DNA of 64,000 nt from Levilactobacillus senmaizukei DSM 21775 = NBRC 103853 (lineage in GTDB: Bacteria; Bacillota; Bacilli; Lactobacillales; Lactobacillaceae), in contig NZ_BCWD01000006.1 in NCBI RefSeq assembly GCF_001592085.1, forward strand, positions 48,083-112,082, given 5' to 3'. The position numbers and the translations under genes are program-made. The notes below the pieces were generated by a model, which was not told where the DNA came from, did not search any database, and was given only the letters and a program-made list of their open reading frames with translations. Of this stretch, positions 17,334 through 27,064 are shown in pieces; within the stretch, counting starts at the first letter, position 1; each line of letters starts with the position of its first letter.

Positions 17334-18011
17334 ATGCGGAGACTATTTGATGATGAGTTGGCAGAACTAGATGCTGACTTTACTGAAATGGGCATGCTTG
17401 TCAGTGAAGTTATTCAGCAGGCCGTTGATTCATTCAAGAATCGTGATGCCATGGCCGCACAACAGATTATTGACCACGACCACGAGATCAATGAGCGTGA
17501 GATTGCCCTTGAAAAGAAAACATTTGAGATGATTGCCCTGTATCAACCGGTGACGACCGACCTGCGCGAGATTGTGACCATCTTAAAGGCGGTCTCGGAA
17601 CTTGAACGAGCCGGGGACCACGCCCGCAACATTGCCCACGCAACCATTAAGTTTGGGACGAAACAGAAGATTCCCGTGTTGGAGCAGCTCATCGATAAGA
17701 TGGGGCAGTTGACGACCCAAATGGTTCGCGACGTGCTGACGGCATACGTCAATAAGGACGAACATGTTGCCCGACAATTGGCCGCCGTCGATCATCAACT
17801 AGACCAACTTAATCATCAAGTCCGAGCAGATAGTTATCAACAGATGCGCTTGGACCCAGCATTTGAGACTGGCGCGTCAATTTACCTTAACGTTGCCCAG
17901 GATCTCAGCCGGATCGGTGATTACGTTACCAATGTCTGTGAATGGATTATTTATTTGAAGTCTGGCCAGATTATCGAATTAAATTCGGCTAGCAATGATG
18001 ATGACGATTAA
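17334..18011 (+). CDS. phoU: Phosphate signalling protein PhoU
   Basis: PhoU is a peripheral helical protein that relays Pst transporter state to PhoR and limits phosphate uptake. The 225 residues form two three-helix repeats, each with the metal-binding-type pattern: EREIALEKKTFEMIALYQPV and LREIVTILKAVSELERAGDH in the first, LSRIGDYVTNVCEWI in the second. The tail ends in DDDD. It closes the pst operon 12 bases after pstB2 and is followed by a terminator. Confidence 0.93.
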   Translation: MRRLFDDELAELDADFTEMGMLVSEVIQQAVDSFKNRDAMAAQQIIDHDHEINEREIALEKKTFEMIALYQPVTTDLREIVTILKAVSELERAGDHARNIAHATIKFGTKQKIPVLEQLIDKMGQLTTQMVRDVLTAYVNKDEHVARQLAAVDHQLDQLNHQVRADSYQQMRLDPAFETGASIYLNVAQDLSRIGDYVTNVCEWIIYLKSGQIIELNSASNDDDD

Positions 18012-18040
18012 AGCTTAACCAAAGTTGAAGATTTCGCCCA

Positions 18041-18080
18041 GCGACCCCTGGAAACTTGCTTTCAGGGGTCGCTTTCGTTA
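18041..18080 (+). terminator. pst operon terminator
   Basis: GCGACCCCTG (18041-18050) pairs perfectly with CAGGGGTCGC (18063-18072), followed by TTTCGTTATT. Confidence 0.8.
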
Positions 18081-18123
18081 TTCTTGCGTTATTAGGTGAA
18101 GTTTTTTTAAGGAGGAACCGTCG

Positions 18124-18456
18124 ATGGCTGAAAAGAAAAAATTTGCTCGCTCACGTACCAATCGATTAATTGGAGGGGTACTCGGCGGCATCGCAGCTTA
18201 TTTTAATTGGAATGCGAACCTCTTGCGGGTTATTTATGTGTTGATCTCATTAGCACTGCCAACCCATGGCCCGCTAGGTCTTTTAATCTATGCGGTCTGC
18301 ATGACCTTTATGCCACTGGATGATTCTCGCCCGACAGGTATCAACTTTCGCGATCTGTTTACCGGTGGGCGGAAACAACCAGAGACGCCCGACCGTAAGG
18401 TGATTCATGACGTTTCGGAACATGATGTTAACGACCACCATAAGGATGGTGATTAG
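18124..18456 (+). CDS. PspC domain membrane protein
   Basis: This 110-residue protein has a PspC domain (about 8-65): FARSRTNRLIGGVLGGIAAYF, then LLRVIYVLISLALPTHGP and LIYAVCMTFMPLDD. A charged C-terminal tail follows. Such proteins are linked to envelope stress. AAGGAGGAACC precedes the ATG. It pairs with the next gene (2-base gap) and the order matches Bacillus yvlC-yvlD-hprK-lgt. Confidence 0.85.
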   Translation: MAEKKKFARSRTNRLIGGVLGGIAAYFNWNANLLRVIYVLISLALPTHGPLGLLIYAVCMTFMPLDDSRPTGINFRDLFTGGRKQPETPDRKVIHDVSEHDVNDHHKDGD

Positions 18457-18458
18457 TC

Positions 18459-18830
18459 ATGCGTTTCTGGCCTCGAATCTTGATCAATGCGGCCATTTTT
18501 CTAGCCTTGGCGGGCTTCTTCCAAAGTTCGTTAGCCGGGTCGTATCAACATGCCTTTTACGTTTCTGGGGTGGGCATCGCGTTGATTGCCAGCTTTGTCT
18601 TGGCAATTTTGAATGCGATCGTTCGACCCATTTTATTTCTCTTGTCATTACCCATTACGATTCTCACGCTGGGATTATTTAGCGTGGTTGTGAATGCAGC
18701 CATGTTGGAACTCACGTCTGCCGTCATTGGGAGCAACTTCAGTTTCTCGTCGTTTGGAGTCACATTGCTGATTACCGTCGTGATGGCAATTGTTAACGCC
18801 ATCATTAGTGACCACTTTGCTCGAAATTAA
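18459..18830 (+). CDS. Phage holin family / YvlD-like four-helix membrane protein
   Basis: The 123 residues form four hydrophobic helices with the family signature FVLAILNAIVRPILFLLSLP and ITILTLGLFSVVVNA. It belongs to the YvlD (4TM, phage holin superfamily annotation) family and, despite that label, is a conserved chromosomal membrane protein. It is co-transcribed with the PspC-domain gene, suggesting a joint envelope role. Confidence 0.85.
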   Translation: MRFWPRILINAAIFLALAGFFQSSLAGSYQHAFYVSGVGIALIASFVLAILNAIVRPILFLLSLPITILTLGLFSVVVNAAMLELTSAVIGSNFSFSSFGVTLLITVVMAIVNAIISDHFARN

Positions 18831-18873
18831 CTGGGGAACTGGGGCTAATTTGGTAGGAGTCACCTCGGTAAAG

Positions 18874-18882
18874 TGCTAAAAT
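18874..18882 (+). promoter_or_regulatory. hprK extended -10 promoter
   Basis: TGCTAAAAT gives an extended TGn plus TAAAAT at 18877-18882, 35 bases before the hprK start. TTGGTA upstream is 21 bp away, too far for a normal -35. Confidence 0.45.
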
Positions 18883-18917
18883 TAAGTTAGTTTGCTATGC
18901 AGTAAGGAGGAACGTCC

Positions 18918-19853
18918 ATGACAGAGAGTGTCACGGTGGCCGATCTGGTCAAGGCTAACCGCTTAGAAATTTATGCTGGTGAAGATGACCTGGATCGGCA
19001 GATTACGACGAGTGATATTTCGCGGCCGGGGTTGGAATTAACCGGTTACTTTAACTACTACCCAGCAAAACGAATTCAATTGCTAGGGATTACGGAAACA
19101 TCCTTTGCCAAAGGGATGGGTCATGATAAATTGGTCGATGTGATGACCAAGATGTGTCAACCGGAAACGCCAGCCTTCGTGATCTCGACGCAACTCGATC
19201 CTCCTGAAGAGTTGACGACTTCGGCCGAGGCGGCCCATATTCCAATCCTGCGAACCAAGCTCACGACTTCTCGGGTTCTTAGTAACATGACCAACTTCTT
19301 GGAAGGTAAATTAGCCGAACGCCAATCGGTTCATGGGGTCCTGGTTGATATTTACGGGGTGGGGGTCATGATTACCGGTGATTCCGGAGTTGGTAAGAGT
19401 GAAACCGCCTTGGAATTAGTGAAGCGGGGTCATCGACTGATCGCTGATGACCGCGTGGAGGTCTATCAACAGGACGAACAGACCCTGGTTGGGGCTGCAC
19501 CGGCTATTCTGAGCCACTTGTTGGAGATCCGGGGAATCGGGATTATCGACGTGATGAATCTCTTCGGTGCCGGCGCGGTTCGAAGTGAGGTCGATATCGA
19601 TCTGATTGTCCATCTGGAACTCTGGCACGATGACAGCCATTTCGACCGGTTGGGTAACAACACCGAGAGCCAACGGTTCTTCGACGTGGTGGTGCCGAAA
19701 ATTAATATTCCAGTTAAAACTGGGCGGAACCTAGCGATCATTATTGAAGCAGCGGCTATGAACTTTCGGGCGCGGTCAATGGGCTACGATGCCACTAAGG
19801 TCTTCGACGATAATCTGAAACGTCTAATTAAACAAAATGCGAATAAATCTTAA
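18918..19853 (+). CDS. hprK: HPr kinase/phosphorylase
   Basis: HprK phosphorylates the PTS protein HPr on Ser46, making the co-repressor that works with CcpA in carbon catabolite control. The 311 residues show the N-terminal domain, H139 ([11 protein letters not shown]), Walker A GDSGVGKS (154-161), and the HPrK signature [17 protein letters not shown] (about 203-219). AAGGAGG precedes the ATG. It is followed within 5 bases by lgt, the standard order in lactobacilli. A perfect cre-type site elsewhere in this window (58238) shows the output side of the same pathway. Confidence 0.96.
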   Translation: MTESVTVADLVKANRLEIYAGEDDLDRQITTSDISRPGLELTGYFNYYPAKRIQLLGITETSFAKGMGHDKLVDVMTKMCQPETPAFVISTQLDPPEELTTSAEAAHIPILRTKLTTSRVLSNMTNFLEGKLAERQSVHGVLVDIYGVGVMITGDSGVGKSETALELVKRGHRLIADDRVEVYQQDEQTLVGAAPAILSHLLEIRGIGIIDVMNLFGAGAVRSEVDIDLIVHLELWHDDSHFDRLGNNTESQRFFDVVVPKINIPVKTGRNLAIIIEAAAMNFRARSMGYDATKVFDDNLKRLIKQNANKS

Positions 19854-19858
19854 GGGGG

Positions 19859-20722
19859 ATGGGCGTTATCTTGTTACCAATAATAGCGGCGCTTAATCCT
19901 ATTGCCGTTCACTTGGGCCCCATCCAGGTCCACTGGTACGGCGTTATTATTGCGACCGGAGTCATTATCGCTGTTCTGCTCGCGGTTCGCGAGGGAAATC
20001 GTCGGGGGATCAAGGCCGACGATATCTACGACATGATTCTGTGGGCCTTGCCCGCGGCTTTGATTGCGGCACGCCTCTACTACGTGATCTTCGAGTGGAA
20101 GTATTATGCGAAGAATCCCGGGGAAATCATCGCGATTTGGGATGGCGGTATTGCCATCTATGGATCGTTGATTGGGGCAGGCATTGTGGTTTATCTGTTC
20201 TGTCGTTCGCGCTTTATCCCGACGTGGTTGATGCTCGATGTGGCTGCGCCAACCGTGATTTTAGGCCAAGCGATTGGCCGCTGGGGAAACTTTATGAATC
20301 AGGAAGCTTTCGGTCAAATAACTAGTCTGAGCTTCTTGCAAGGCCTGCATTTACCGGACTGGGTTATTCAACAAATGTTGATTACCGGGTCCTACCGGCA
20401 ACCGACATTCTTGTATGAGTCAACCTGGGATCTGTTGGGCTTTGTGGTTCTGATGAGTCTCCGTCATTATCCAGGATTATTTAAGCAGGGTGAGGTGTTC
20501 CTCAGCTATGTCCTGTGGTATTCATTCGGACGGTTCTTTATCGAAGGGATGCGGACGGATAGTCTGTGGCTATTCCATCTATTGCGGATCTCGCAAGTCC
20601 TGTCGATCGTTCTGTTCGTTGGGGCATTGGCGATTATGATTTATCGGCGCCGTCGATCAGCGCCGCTACCAGCGTATCTTGACGGTAATCCATTTCAAAA
20701 ACAAACTAATCTTTCTAAATAA
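19859..20722 (+). CDS. lgt: Prolipoprotein diacylglyceryl transferase
   Basis: Lgt adds diacylglycerol to the lipobox cysteine of prolipoproteins, using phosphatidylglycerol. This 287-residue membrane enzyme has the family signature [13 protein letters not shown], the N-terminal [13 protein letters not shown], and the C-terminal [17 protein letters not shown]. The annotated ATG at 19859 sits directly on the AAGGGGG ribosome site with no spacing, so an in-frame TTG at 19871 (12 bases from the site) is a likelier start and would shorten it by 4 residues. It follows hprK in an operon with gpsA and galU. Confidence 0.93.
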   Translation: MGVILLPIIAALNPIAVHLGPIQVHWYGVIIATGVIIAVLLAVREGNRRGIKADDIYDMILWALPAALIAARLYYVIFEWKYYAKNPGEIIAIWDGGIAIYGSLIGAGIVVYLFCRSRFIPTWLMLDVAAPTVILGQAIGRWGNFMNQEAFGQITSLSFLQGLHLPDWVIQQMLITGSYRQPTFLYESTWDLLGFVVLMSLRHYPGLFKQGEVFLSYVLWYSFGRFFIEGMRTDSLWLFHLLRISQVLSIVLFVGALAIMIYRRRRSAPLPAYLDGNPFQKQTNLSK

Positions 20723-20737
20723 GGAGAATCCATTATT

Positions 20738-21751
20738 ATGTCAGAGAAAATTGCAGTCCTCGGTGCCGGTTCATGGGGTTCAATCTTAGCGAGCGTCCTA
20801 GACGAAAACGGGCATGATGTCCGTCTGTGGTCATATAACCCGGACCAAGTTGAAGAACTGAACACGAAACATACCAATTCGCGTTACATCAAGGACTTTA
20901 CTTATTCTCCATCGTTAGTGGCTTATTCAGATCTCGCGCAGGCACTGACGGATGTCGATGCCGTTCTGTTCGTTGTGCCCACTAAGGCTATTCGTTCGGT
21001 GGCTGGCCAAGTGGCAACCATTTTAGCGGCTAAGAATTTACAGCCGCAAATCATTCATGCAAGTAAAGGGATTGAACAAAAGACATATAAGCGACTGTCT
21101 CAAGTTCTGGCTGAGGAAATTCCAGCCGCCAATCGTAAGGCAGTTAGTGTTATCTCTGGTCCTAGCCATGCCGAGGATGTTGCCCGCAAGGACATCACCC
21201 TGGTGACGGCGGCTAGTGAGAGTCCGGATGCAGCAAAGTACGTGCAAAAATTATTCATGACATCTTACTTCCGGGTTTACACGAACTCCGATGTGATTGG
21301 CGTGGAAATTGGTGCCGCACTAAAGAACATTATTGCCTTAGGAACCGGAGCATTGAATGGGCTGGGTTATGGTGACAATGCCAAGGCGGCGTTGATGACC
21401 CGAGGCTTAGCTGAAATCTCTCGGTTGGGTACCTCGTTTGGGGCGGACCCGATGACCTTCATCGGCCTGTCAGGGGTTGGTGATATCATTGTTACTGGCA
21501 CGAGTTCTAATTCTCGGAACTGGCGAGCCGGTGACGAGTTGGGCCGCGGTGAAAAATTGGACGACGTCATTGACCATATGGGGATGGTCATTGAAGGGTT
21601 AGCAACCACCAAGGCAGCCTATGAATTGTCACAGGAACGGGGAGTTTCTATGCCAATTACTAAGGCGATCTATCAAGTAATTTATGAAGGCAAAGACATT
21701 CGTCAAGCCATTTCTGACTTGATGCAACGCGAAGGCCGGTCGGAGTTTTAA
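20738..21751 (+). CDS. gpsA: Glycerol-3-phosphate dehydrogenase [NAD(P)+]
   Basis: GpsA makes sn-glycerol-3-phosphate for phospholipid and lipoteichoic acid synthesis. The 337 residues begin with the Rossmann motif GAGSWG (9-14), followed by [27 protein letters not shown], the catalytic lysine region [15 protein letters not shown], and [19 protein letters not shown] precedes the ATG. It lies 15 bases after lgt in the hprK operon. Confidence 0.96.
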   Translation: MSEKIAVLGAGSWGSILASVLDENGHDVRLWSYNPDQVEELNTKHTNSRYIKDFTYSPSLVAYSDLAQALTDVDAVLFVVPTKAIRSVAGQVATILAAKNLQPQIIHASKGIEQKTYKRLSQVLAEEIPAANRKAVSVISGPSHAEDVARKDITLVTAASESPDAAKYVQKLFMTSYFRVYTNSDVIGVEIGAALKNIIALGTGALNGLGYGDNAKAALMTRGLAEISRLGTSFGADPMTFIGLSGVGDIIVTGTSSNSRNWRAGDELGRGEKLDDVIDHMGMVIEGLATTKAAYELSQERGVSMPITKAIYQVIYEGKDIRQAISDLMQREGRSEF

Positions 21752-21779
21752 AATAGGGGATACGAGGAAGGTTTTAGAT

Positions 21780-22679
21780 ATGAGAAAAGTTAGAAAAGCA
21801 GTCATTCCAGCAGCAGGTTTGGGTACCCGATTCTTACCAGCAACCAAGGCATTAGCCAAGGAAATGTTACCAATTGTGGATAAGCCCACGATTCAATTCA
21901 TTGTCGAAGAAGCTCGTAAGTCGGGAATCGAAGACATTGTGATTGTGGATGGAAAGTCCAAGCGGTCGATCGAAGACCACTTTGATTCCAATCCTGAATT
22001 GGAAGCCAATCTGGCTGCTAAGCACAAGGACGAAATGCTCCGACAGGTCAAGGAAACCACTGGGCTGAACCTGTACTTCATTCGTCAGCCTTATCCGCGG
22101 GGCTTGGGGGATGCCGTGTTGACCGCTAAGGCCTTCATTGGTGACGAACCCTTTGTGGTCCTACTGGGAGATGACATGACGGATAGCAAGGTCCCATTGA
22201 CCAAGCAGCTAATCGATCGGTACGATGAGACGGGTGCCTCAACACTGGCCGTTATGCGAGTGCCGCATAAGGATACCGCCAAGTATGGGGTGATTAATCC
22301 TTCTGAGGAAACCGCACCTGGCCTGTATAATGTGACAAGCTTTGTTGAAAAGCCCCAACCGGATGAGGCACCCAGTGATTTGGCAATCATTGGCCGTTAC
22401 CTATTTACCCCAGAAATTTTTGAGGCCTTGGAGACGACGCCGGTTGGACTGGGTAACGAACTGCAATTAACGGATGCCATTGATAACTTAAACAAGACGC
22501 AACGCGTATTTGCCCATGAATATACCGGTAAGCGGTATGATGTGGGTAACAAGTTTGGCTGGATTAAGACCAATATTGAATATGGCCTACAACACCCAGA
22601 GACGAAGGACCAACTGACAGCCTATATCAAGGAAATGGGCGCTAAGTTAAGCGGTCAATCAGAGTCCAAGTCGAAATAG
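21780..22679 (+). CDS. galU: UTP-glucose-1-phosphate uridylyltransferase
   Basis: GalU makes UDP-glucose, used for glycolipids, teichoic acid decoration and exopolysaccharide. The 299 residues carry the nucleotidyltransferase start [19 protein letters not shown], then [29 protein letters not shown] and FVEKP. GAGGAAGG precedes the ATG. It is the last gene of hprK-lgt-gpsA-galU; no clear terminator follows, but trxB has its own promoter. Confidence 0.96.
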   Translation: MRKVRKAVIPAAGLGTRFLPATKALAKEMLPIVDKPTIQFIVEEARKSGIEDIVIVDGKSKRSIEDHFDSNPELEANLAAKHKDEMLRQVKETTGLNLYFIRQPYPRGLGDAVLTAKAFIGDEPFVVLLGDDMTDSKVPLTKQLIDRYDETGASTLAVMRVPHKDTAKYGVINPSEETAPGLYNVTSFVEKPQPDEAPSDLAIIGRYLFTPEIFEALETTPVGLGNELQLTDAIDNLNKTQRVFAHEYTGKRYDVGNKFGWIKTNIEYGLQHPETKDQLTAYIKEMGAKLSGQSESKSK

Positions 22680-22708
22680 GTGACAAACTTACTTTTTAAT
22701 AGTAAAGT
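22680..22708 (+). promoter_or_regulatory. trxB promoter (-35 GTGACA, -10 TAAAGT)
   Basis: GTGACA (22680-22685) and TAAAGT (22703-22708) are separated by 17 bp. The -35 begins on the last base of the galU stop codon. Confidence 0.55.
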
Positions 22709-22743
22709 GTCCTCATGGTAAACAGCAGAAGGGAGCGCTAACG

Positions 22744-23682
22744 TTGAAGAATTATGATGTCATTGTGATTGGTGCGGGTCCTGGCGGTATGACAGGGGCT
22801 CTGTACGCTTCACGGGCCAATTTATCCGTATTAATGTTGGACCGCGGCATTTATGGCGGCCAGATGAATAACACCGCAGCAGTCGAAAACTACCCTGGCT
22901 TCAAGTCAGTCTTAGGACCGGACTTAGCTAAGGATATGTATGATGGCTCAACCCAGTTTGGGGCTGAATTCGCATATGGTAGTGTTGAGGCCATTGAAGA
23001 TCATGGCGACCATAAGATCGTTAAAACCGATGATGGTGATTACACTGCTAAGGCCGTCATTGTGGCAACTGGCTCTGAGTACAAGAAGCTCGGCGTACCT
23101 GGCGAAGATAAGTTCGGTGGCCGAGGGGTCTCCTACTGCGCGGTCTGCGATGGGGCATTCTTTAAGAACCGTGACGTTGTCGTTGTCGGCGGTGGTGACT
23201 CAGCGATCGAAGAAGGCATTTACTTGGCTGGCTTGGCTTCTAAGGTAACGATCGTGGTACGTCGTGATCAATTACGCGCCCAAAAGATTTTACAGGACCG
23301 GGCCTTTGCTAACGACAAGATCGAATTCGTTTGGAACACCAACGTGACTGAAATCTTGGGTGACGAGATGAAGGTTACCGGTGTGGCAACCTTAAACAAC
23401 AAGACTGGTGACAAGGGCGAAATTGCAGCCAATGGGGTCTTCATTTACGTGGGGACTTTACCAATGACTGAGGCCTTCACCGGACTTGGGATTACAGACG
23501 ATGCTGGTTGGATTAAGACCGACATCGATATGAAGACGACCGTTCCTGGTATCTTCGCCATCGGTGACGTGCGGCAAAAGACCTTGCGGCAAATCACGAC
23601 GGCGGTTGGTGATGGTGGGATTGCTGGCCAAGAGGCCTTCAGTTACATCGAATCGCTAAAGTCTGCAGCTGCAGCTAAATAA
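22744..23682 (+). CDS. trxB: Thioredoxin reductase
   Basis: TrxB uses NADPH and FAD to reduce thioredoxin. The 312 residues contain the FAD motif GAGPGGMTGAL (10-20), the redox pair CAVC (C132/C135), the NADPH motif VVGGGDSAIEEG, and the C-terminal FAIGDVRQK. The start is TTG at 22744, chosen because AGAAGGGAG sits 8 bases before it. It is monocistronic with its own promoter and terminator. Confidence 0.95.
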   Translation: MKNYDVIVIGAGPGGMTGALYASRANLSVLMLDRGIYGGQMNNTAAVENYPGFKSVLGPDLAKDMYDGSTQFGAEFAYGSVEAIEDHGDHKIVKTDDGDYTAKAVIVATGSEYKKLGVPGEDKFGGRGVSYCAVCDGAFFKNRDVVVVGGGDSAIEEGIYLAGLASKVTIVVRRDQLRAQKILQDRAFANDKIEFVWNTNVTEILGDEMKVTGVATLNNKTGDKGEIAANGVFIYVGTLPMTEAFTGLGITDDAGWIKTDIDMKTTVPGIFAIGDVRQKTLRQITTAVGDGGIAGQEAFSYIESLKSAAAAK

Positions 23683-23694
23683 ATGGTAAACTTA

Positions 23695-23731
23695 ACGGAG
23701 ACGACCCGGTGCGGGGAGTTTCCGTTTTTTT
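23695..23731 (+). terminator. trxB terminator
   Basis: ACGGAGAC pairs with GTTTCCGT (one G-T), with an inner CCCG/CGGG helix, followed by T7. Confidence 0.8.
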
Positions 23732-23757
23732 ATGACATCAGAAGGAGTGAATCTTAT

Positions 23758-24399
23758 ATGGGGATGAATCAGTTTTTGCAAAGTTTGAGCGACCTAGAGA
23801 CGATCAACCGGGCCCCTGGTTATTTCAAGTTTGAACAACACTCGGTGGCGGCCCACTCGTTTAAGGTCGCTGAGGTTGCCCAATTCCTGGGGGATGTCGA
23901 GGAACAAGCTGGTCATGACATTAACTGGCGTTTGTTGTATGAAAAGTCGTTAAATCACGATTATACGGAACGGTTTATTGGTGACATCAAGACACCGGTG
24001 AAGTATGCAACACCACAGCTCCGGACGATGTTAGCGGATGTTGAAAAGTCGTTGACCGCGAACTTTATTGAAAATGAAATCCCCACGCAATTCCAAGCGG
24101 CGTACGCCCGTCGACTAGGCGAGGGTAAGGACGATAGTTTGGAAGGGCAAATTCTGTCCGTGGCCGATAAGGTTGATTTGCTCTATGAATCCTTTGGCGA
24201 AATTCAAAAGGGCAATCCGGAACCGGTCTACATGTCGATCTACCGGGAAAGCCTGGCCACAATTTTGAAATTTAAACAGATGGCTTGTGTCCAATATTTC
24301 CTATCGGCAGTCTTACCGGAGATGCTGGCGGCGGATTTCAGTGACCGGCAAAAGTTGGCCGAATTAACCAGTGATTTATTAAAGGAGAAGCAGGCATGA
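23758..24399 (+). CDS. HD-domain nucleotidase, YfbR family
   Basis: This 213-residue HD-superfamily protein resembles YfbR, a 5'-deoxynucleotidase acting on dNMPs. Metal-binding motifs are HSVAAHSFKVAEV (about 28-40) and LNHDYTERFIGDI. GAAGGAGTGA before the ATG at 23758 decides the start; a longer in-frame ORF begins at 23683 inside the trxB terminator and is rejected. The stop overlaps the next gene as ATGA. Confidence 0.85.
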   Translation: MGMNQFLQSLSDLETINRAPGYFKFEQHSVAAHSFKVAEVAQFLGDVEEQAGHDINWRLLYEKSLNHDYTERFIGDIKTPVKYATPQLRTMLADVEKSLTANFIENEIPTQFQAAYARRLGEGKDDSLEGQILSVADKVDLLYESFGEIQKGNPEPVYMSIYRESLATILKFKQMACVQYFLSAVLPEMLAADFSDRQKLAELTSDLLKEKQA

Positions 24400-24923
24400 A
24401 ATTAGCAGCATTATGGCAACAAGCTTTGCCTGACGAGACCGTCCGTGAGCTGACGCATGCGGATGATGATCTGATTTACCAATTTCAGGTGGCTCATCCC
24501 GACTACTTTAACCACTTTCAAGATCATCCGGTGACCCGGCAAGAAGCAATCCAGGACGTCACCGACTTACCATTCAAAGCCTTACCGGAACAAAAGGCCT
24601 ACCTGGGCGTGTTCCACCAGGGTCATTTGGTTTTAATCGTCGACCTAATCATCGACTATCCCTTGCCAAGCTTAGTTTGGCTGGGACTTTGGATGGCGGA
24701 TAAGTCGTTGACCCATGATGATCAACGGACACTCTATCAGTCGTTGAAGACCGTCTTACAACGGGTGGAAGCCGTTCAGTTACAATTGAATGTGTTTATG
24801 GGCGACCGGGATGCCACGACGTTTTGGCAAGACTGTGGTTTGACGCCCATCAGGACGACCAGTATTGTTCGGGAAGCCCGAACGGCTAATGTGACCATCT
24901 ATCAGGACAAGTTCACCGACTGA
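24396..24923 (+). CDS. GNAT-like acetyltransferase, uncharacterised
   Basis: The 175-residue protein has a divergent GNAT-type layout: a helical start, then AYLGVFHQGHLVLIVDLIID as the central strands, LVWLGLWMADKS, and a late FWQDCGLTPIR element typical of the GNAT C-terminus. The usual acetyl-CoA loop (Q/R-x-x-G-x-G/A) is not obvious. It is translationally coupled to the YfbR-like gene. Substrate is unknown and the family call is moderate. Confidence 0.6.
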   Translation: MKLAALWQQALPDETVRELTHADDDLIYQFQVAHPDYFNHFQDHPVTRQEAIQDVTDLPFKALPEQKAYLGVFHQGHLVLIVDLIIDYPLPSLVWLGLWMADKSLTHDDQRTLYQSLKTVLQRVEAVQLQLNVFMGDRDATTFWQDCGLTPIRTTSIVREARTANVTIYQDKFTD

Positions 24924-24932
24924 AACAGCAAA

Positions 24933-24962
24933 TTGGCGAAAGTATGTTCGGTGTGGTAAAAT
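24933..24962 (+). promoter_or_regulatory. uvrB promoter (-35 TTGGCG, extended -10 TGGTAAAAT)
   Basis: TTGGCG (24933-24938) and TAAAAT (24957-24962) are 18 bp apart, with TGG before the -10. A LexA-like box lies in the spacer. Confidence 0.7.
24937..24950. promoter_or_regulatory. LexA (DinR) SOS operator of uvrBA
   Basis: CGAAAGTATGTTCG matches the Gram-positive LexA box CGAAC-N4-GTTCG with one mismatch (A for C in the left arm). It sits between -35 and -10 of the uvrB promoter, where a bound repressor would block RNA polymerase. Confidence 0.75.
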
Positions 24963-24973
24963 ATTTGAGCACG

Positions 24974-25001
24974 ATGGGAAACAGCACGTTTCCCATTTTT
25001 C
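24974..25001 (+). terminator. Terminator hairpin downstream of the uvrB promoter
   Basis: ATGGGAAAC pairs perfectly with GTTTCCCAT, then TTTTTC. It probably ends the upstream yfbR-GNAT transcript, but it lies after the uvrB -10, so uvrB mRNA would also start with it and must read through. Confidence 0.75.
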
Positions 25002-25037
25002 TGATGAATAAATAATCGGTAAGGGAGGCAATCATTC

Positions 25038-27044
25038 ATGATCGATCGACAGACGGATCGCAAGTTCGACCTGGTCTCAAAGTATCAACCTACGGGGGAC
25101 CAACCCCAGGCAATCAAGGCTTTAACCCAGGGTCTTGAAGACGGTGAGAAGGCCCAAATTCTATTGGGAGCCACCGGGACAGGGAAGACGTTTACCATTT
25201 CTAACGTCATCAAAAATGTGAATAAACCAACGCTGGTTCTTTCGCATAATAAGACGCTGGCGGGCCAATTGTACGGAGAATTCAAGCAATTTTTCCCCAA
25301 CAATGCGGTTGAATACTTTGTGAGTTATTATGATTATTATCAACCCGAGGCGTATGTGCCTTCGAGTGATACGTATATTGAAAAAGACTCTTCGATTAAT
25401 GATGAAATTGATAAACTACGGCATTCGGCGACGAGTTCCTTATTGGAACGTAACGATGTGATTGTCGTGGCCTCCGTCTCCTCCATCTTTGGTTTAGGGG
25501 ACCCAACCGAATATAAAAATCACGTGGTTTCTTTACGCGTGGGTCAAGAGATTGAGCGGGATGCCTTGCTCCGCAAGTTAGTTAATATTCAATTTGAACG
25601 AAACGATTATGATTTCCAACGGGGCCGCTTCCGGGTTCATGGGGATGTCGTCGAAATTTTCCCAGCATCGCGTGATGAACGCGCGTTACGGGTGGAATTC
25701 TTCGGTGATGAGATCGACCGGATTCGCGAGGTCGATGCGCTGACTGGTGAAATCGTGGCCGATCGTGAACACGTGGCGATCTTCCCTGCGACCCACTTCA
25801 TGACTAACGATGATATCATGGCCGAGGCCACGAATGGCATCGAAGGGGAACTGAAGGACCGGGTTGCCGAGTTAGAAGGTGCCGGTAAGCTGTTGGAGGC
25901 TCAGCGGTTGAAGCAACGGACCACCTATGACCTGGAAATGATGCGGGAGATGGGGTACACCAGCGGAATTGAAAATTATTCACGGTGGATGGATGGCCGG
26001 AAACCTGGCGAGCCGCCCTACACACTAATGGACTTCTTCCCTAAAGACTTCCTGATGGTTGTCGATGAATCCCACGTGACCATGCCACAGGTCCGGGGAA
26101 TGTATAACGGTGACCGAGCACGGAAACAACAGTTGGTGGACTATGGTTTCCGGCTGCCAAGTGCCCTGGATAACCGTCCCCTAAAGTTAAATGAAGTTGA
26201 GCAGCATATGAATCAGGTCATTTACATGTCAGCAACGCCTGGTCCTTATGAAGAAGAGCAGACGAATCACGTTGTCCAACAGATCATCCGACCGACTGGG
26301 TTACTAGACCCGACGATCGAGGTCCGGCCAATCATGGGGCAAATGGATGACCTGGTTGGCGAGATTAACGCTCGGGTTGATAAGAACGAGCGAACTTTTG
26401 TCACGACCTTAACTAAAAAGATGGCGGAAGACTTAACCGATTATATGAAAGACTTGGGGATCAAGGTGGCCTATCTTCACTCTGACATTAAGACCCTAGA
26501 ACGAACGGAAATCATGCGGGATCTGCGATTAGGGAAGTATGATGTTTTGGTCGGCATTAACCTGTTGCGGGAAGGGATCGATATTCCCGAAGTCTCGCTG
26601 GTGGCGATTCTGGATGCAGATAAGGAAGGCTTCTTGCGAAACGAACGGTCGTTGATCCAAACGATTGGGCGGGCTGCCCGAAACTCGCATGGGTCGGTCA
26701 TCATGTATGCTGATTCCGTGACGGATTCGATGCAGGCTGCGATGGACGAAACCGCTCGTCGGCGGACGGTGCAAATTGCCTACAACAAGAAACATGGGAT
26801 TACGCCAACTACGATTATTAAACCAATTCGTGATCTGATTTCGGTCACGAAAACCGATGAAAATGCTGGTGAGAAGGATGATTTTGTCGCCAGTGACTTT
26901 GAGGATATGGATCGTGATGATCAAGAGAAGTTGATTGCTCGTTTGGAAGATGAAATGCGGGCAGCAGCGAAGAAGTTAGACTTTGAACAGGCGGCTTCCC
27001 TCCGGGATACAGTCATGGAGATGAAGACCGAGATTGGTGACTAG
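25038..27044 (+). CDS. uvrB: Excinuclease ABC subunit B
   Basis: UvrB is the damage-verifying helicase of nucleotide excision repair. The 668 residues include Walker A GATGTGKT (44-51), the damage-probing beta-hairpin [20 protein letters not shown] (about 97-116), [17 protein letters not shown], and helicase motif VI around QTIGRAARN. The C-terminal UVR domain ([20 protein letters not shown]) contacts UvrC. AAGGGAGG precedes the ATG. It forms an operon with uvrA (20-base gap) under LexA-type control. Confidence 0.97.
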   Translation: MIDRQTDRKFDLVSKYQPTGDQPQAIKALTQGLEDGEKAQILLGATGTGKTFTISNVIKNVNKPTLVLSHNKTLAGQLYGEFKQFFPNNAVEYFVSYYDYYQPEAYVPSSDTYIEKDSSINDEIDKLRHSATSSLLERNDVIVVASVSSIFGLGDPTEYKNHVVSLRVGQEIERDALLRKLVNIQFERNDYDFQRGRFRVHGDVVEIFPASRDERALRVEFFGDEIDRIREVDALTGEIVADREHVAIFPATHFMTNDDIMAEATNGIEGELKDRVAELEGAGKLLEAQRLKQRTTYDLEMMREMGYTSGIENYSRWMDGRKPGEPPYTLMDFFPKDFLMVVDESHVTMPQVRGMYNGDRARKQQLVDYGFRLPSALDNRPLKLNEVEQHMNQVIYMSATPGPYEEEQTNHVVQQIIRPTGLLDPTIEVRPIMGQMDDLVGEINARVDKNERTFVTTLTKKMAEDLTDYMKDLGIKVAYLHSDIKTLERTEIMRDLRLGKYDVLVGINLLREGIDIPEVSLVAILDADKEGFLRNERSLIQTIGRAARNSHGSVIMYADSVTDSMQAAMDETARRRTVQIAYNKKHGITPTTIIKPIRDLISVTKTDENAGEKDDFVASDFEDMDRDDQEKLIARLEDEMRAAAKKLDFEQAASLRDTVMEMKTEIGD

Positions 27045-27064
27045 GTAGTAAGGAGAAATGTCCA

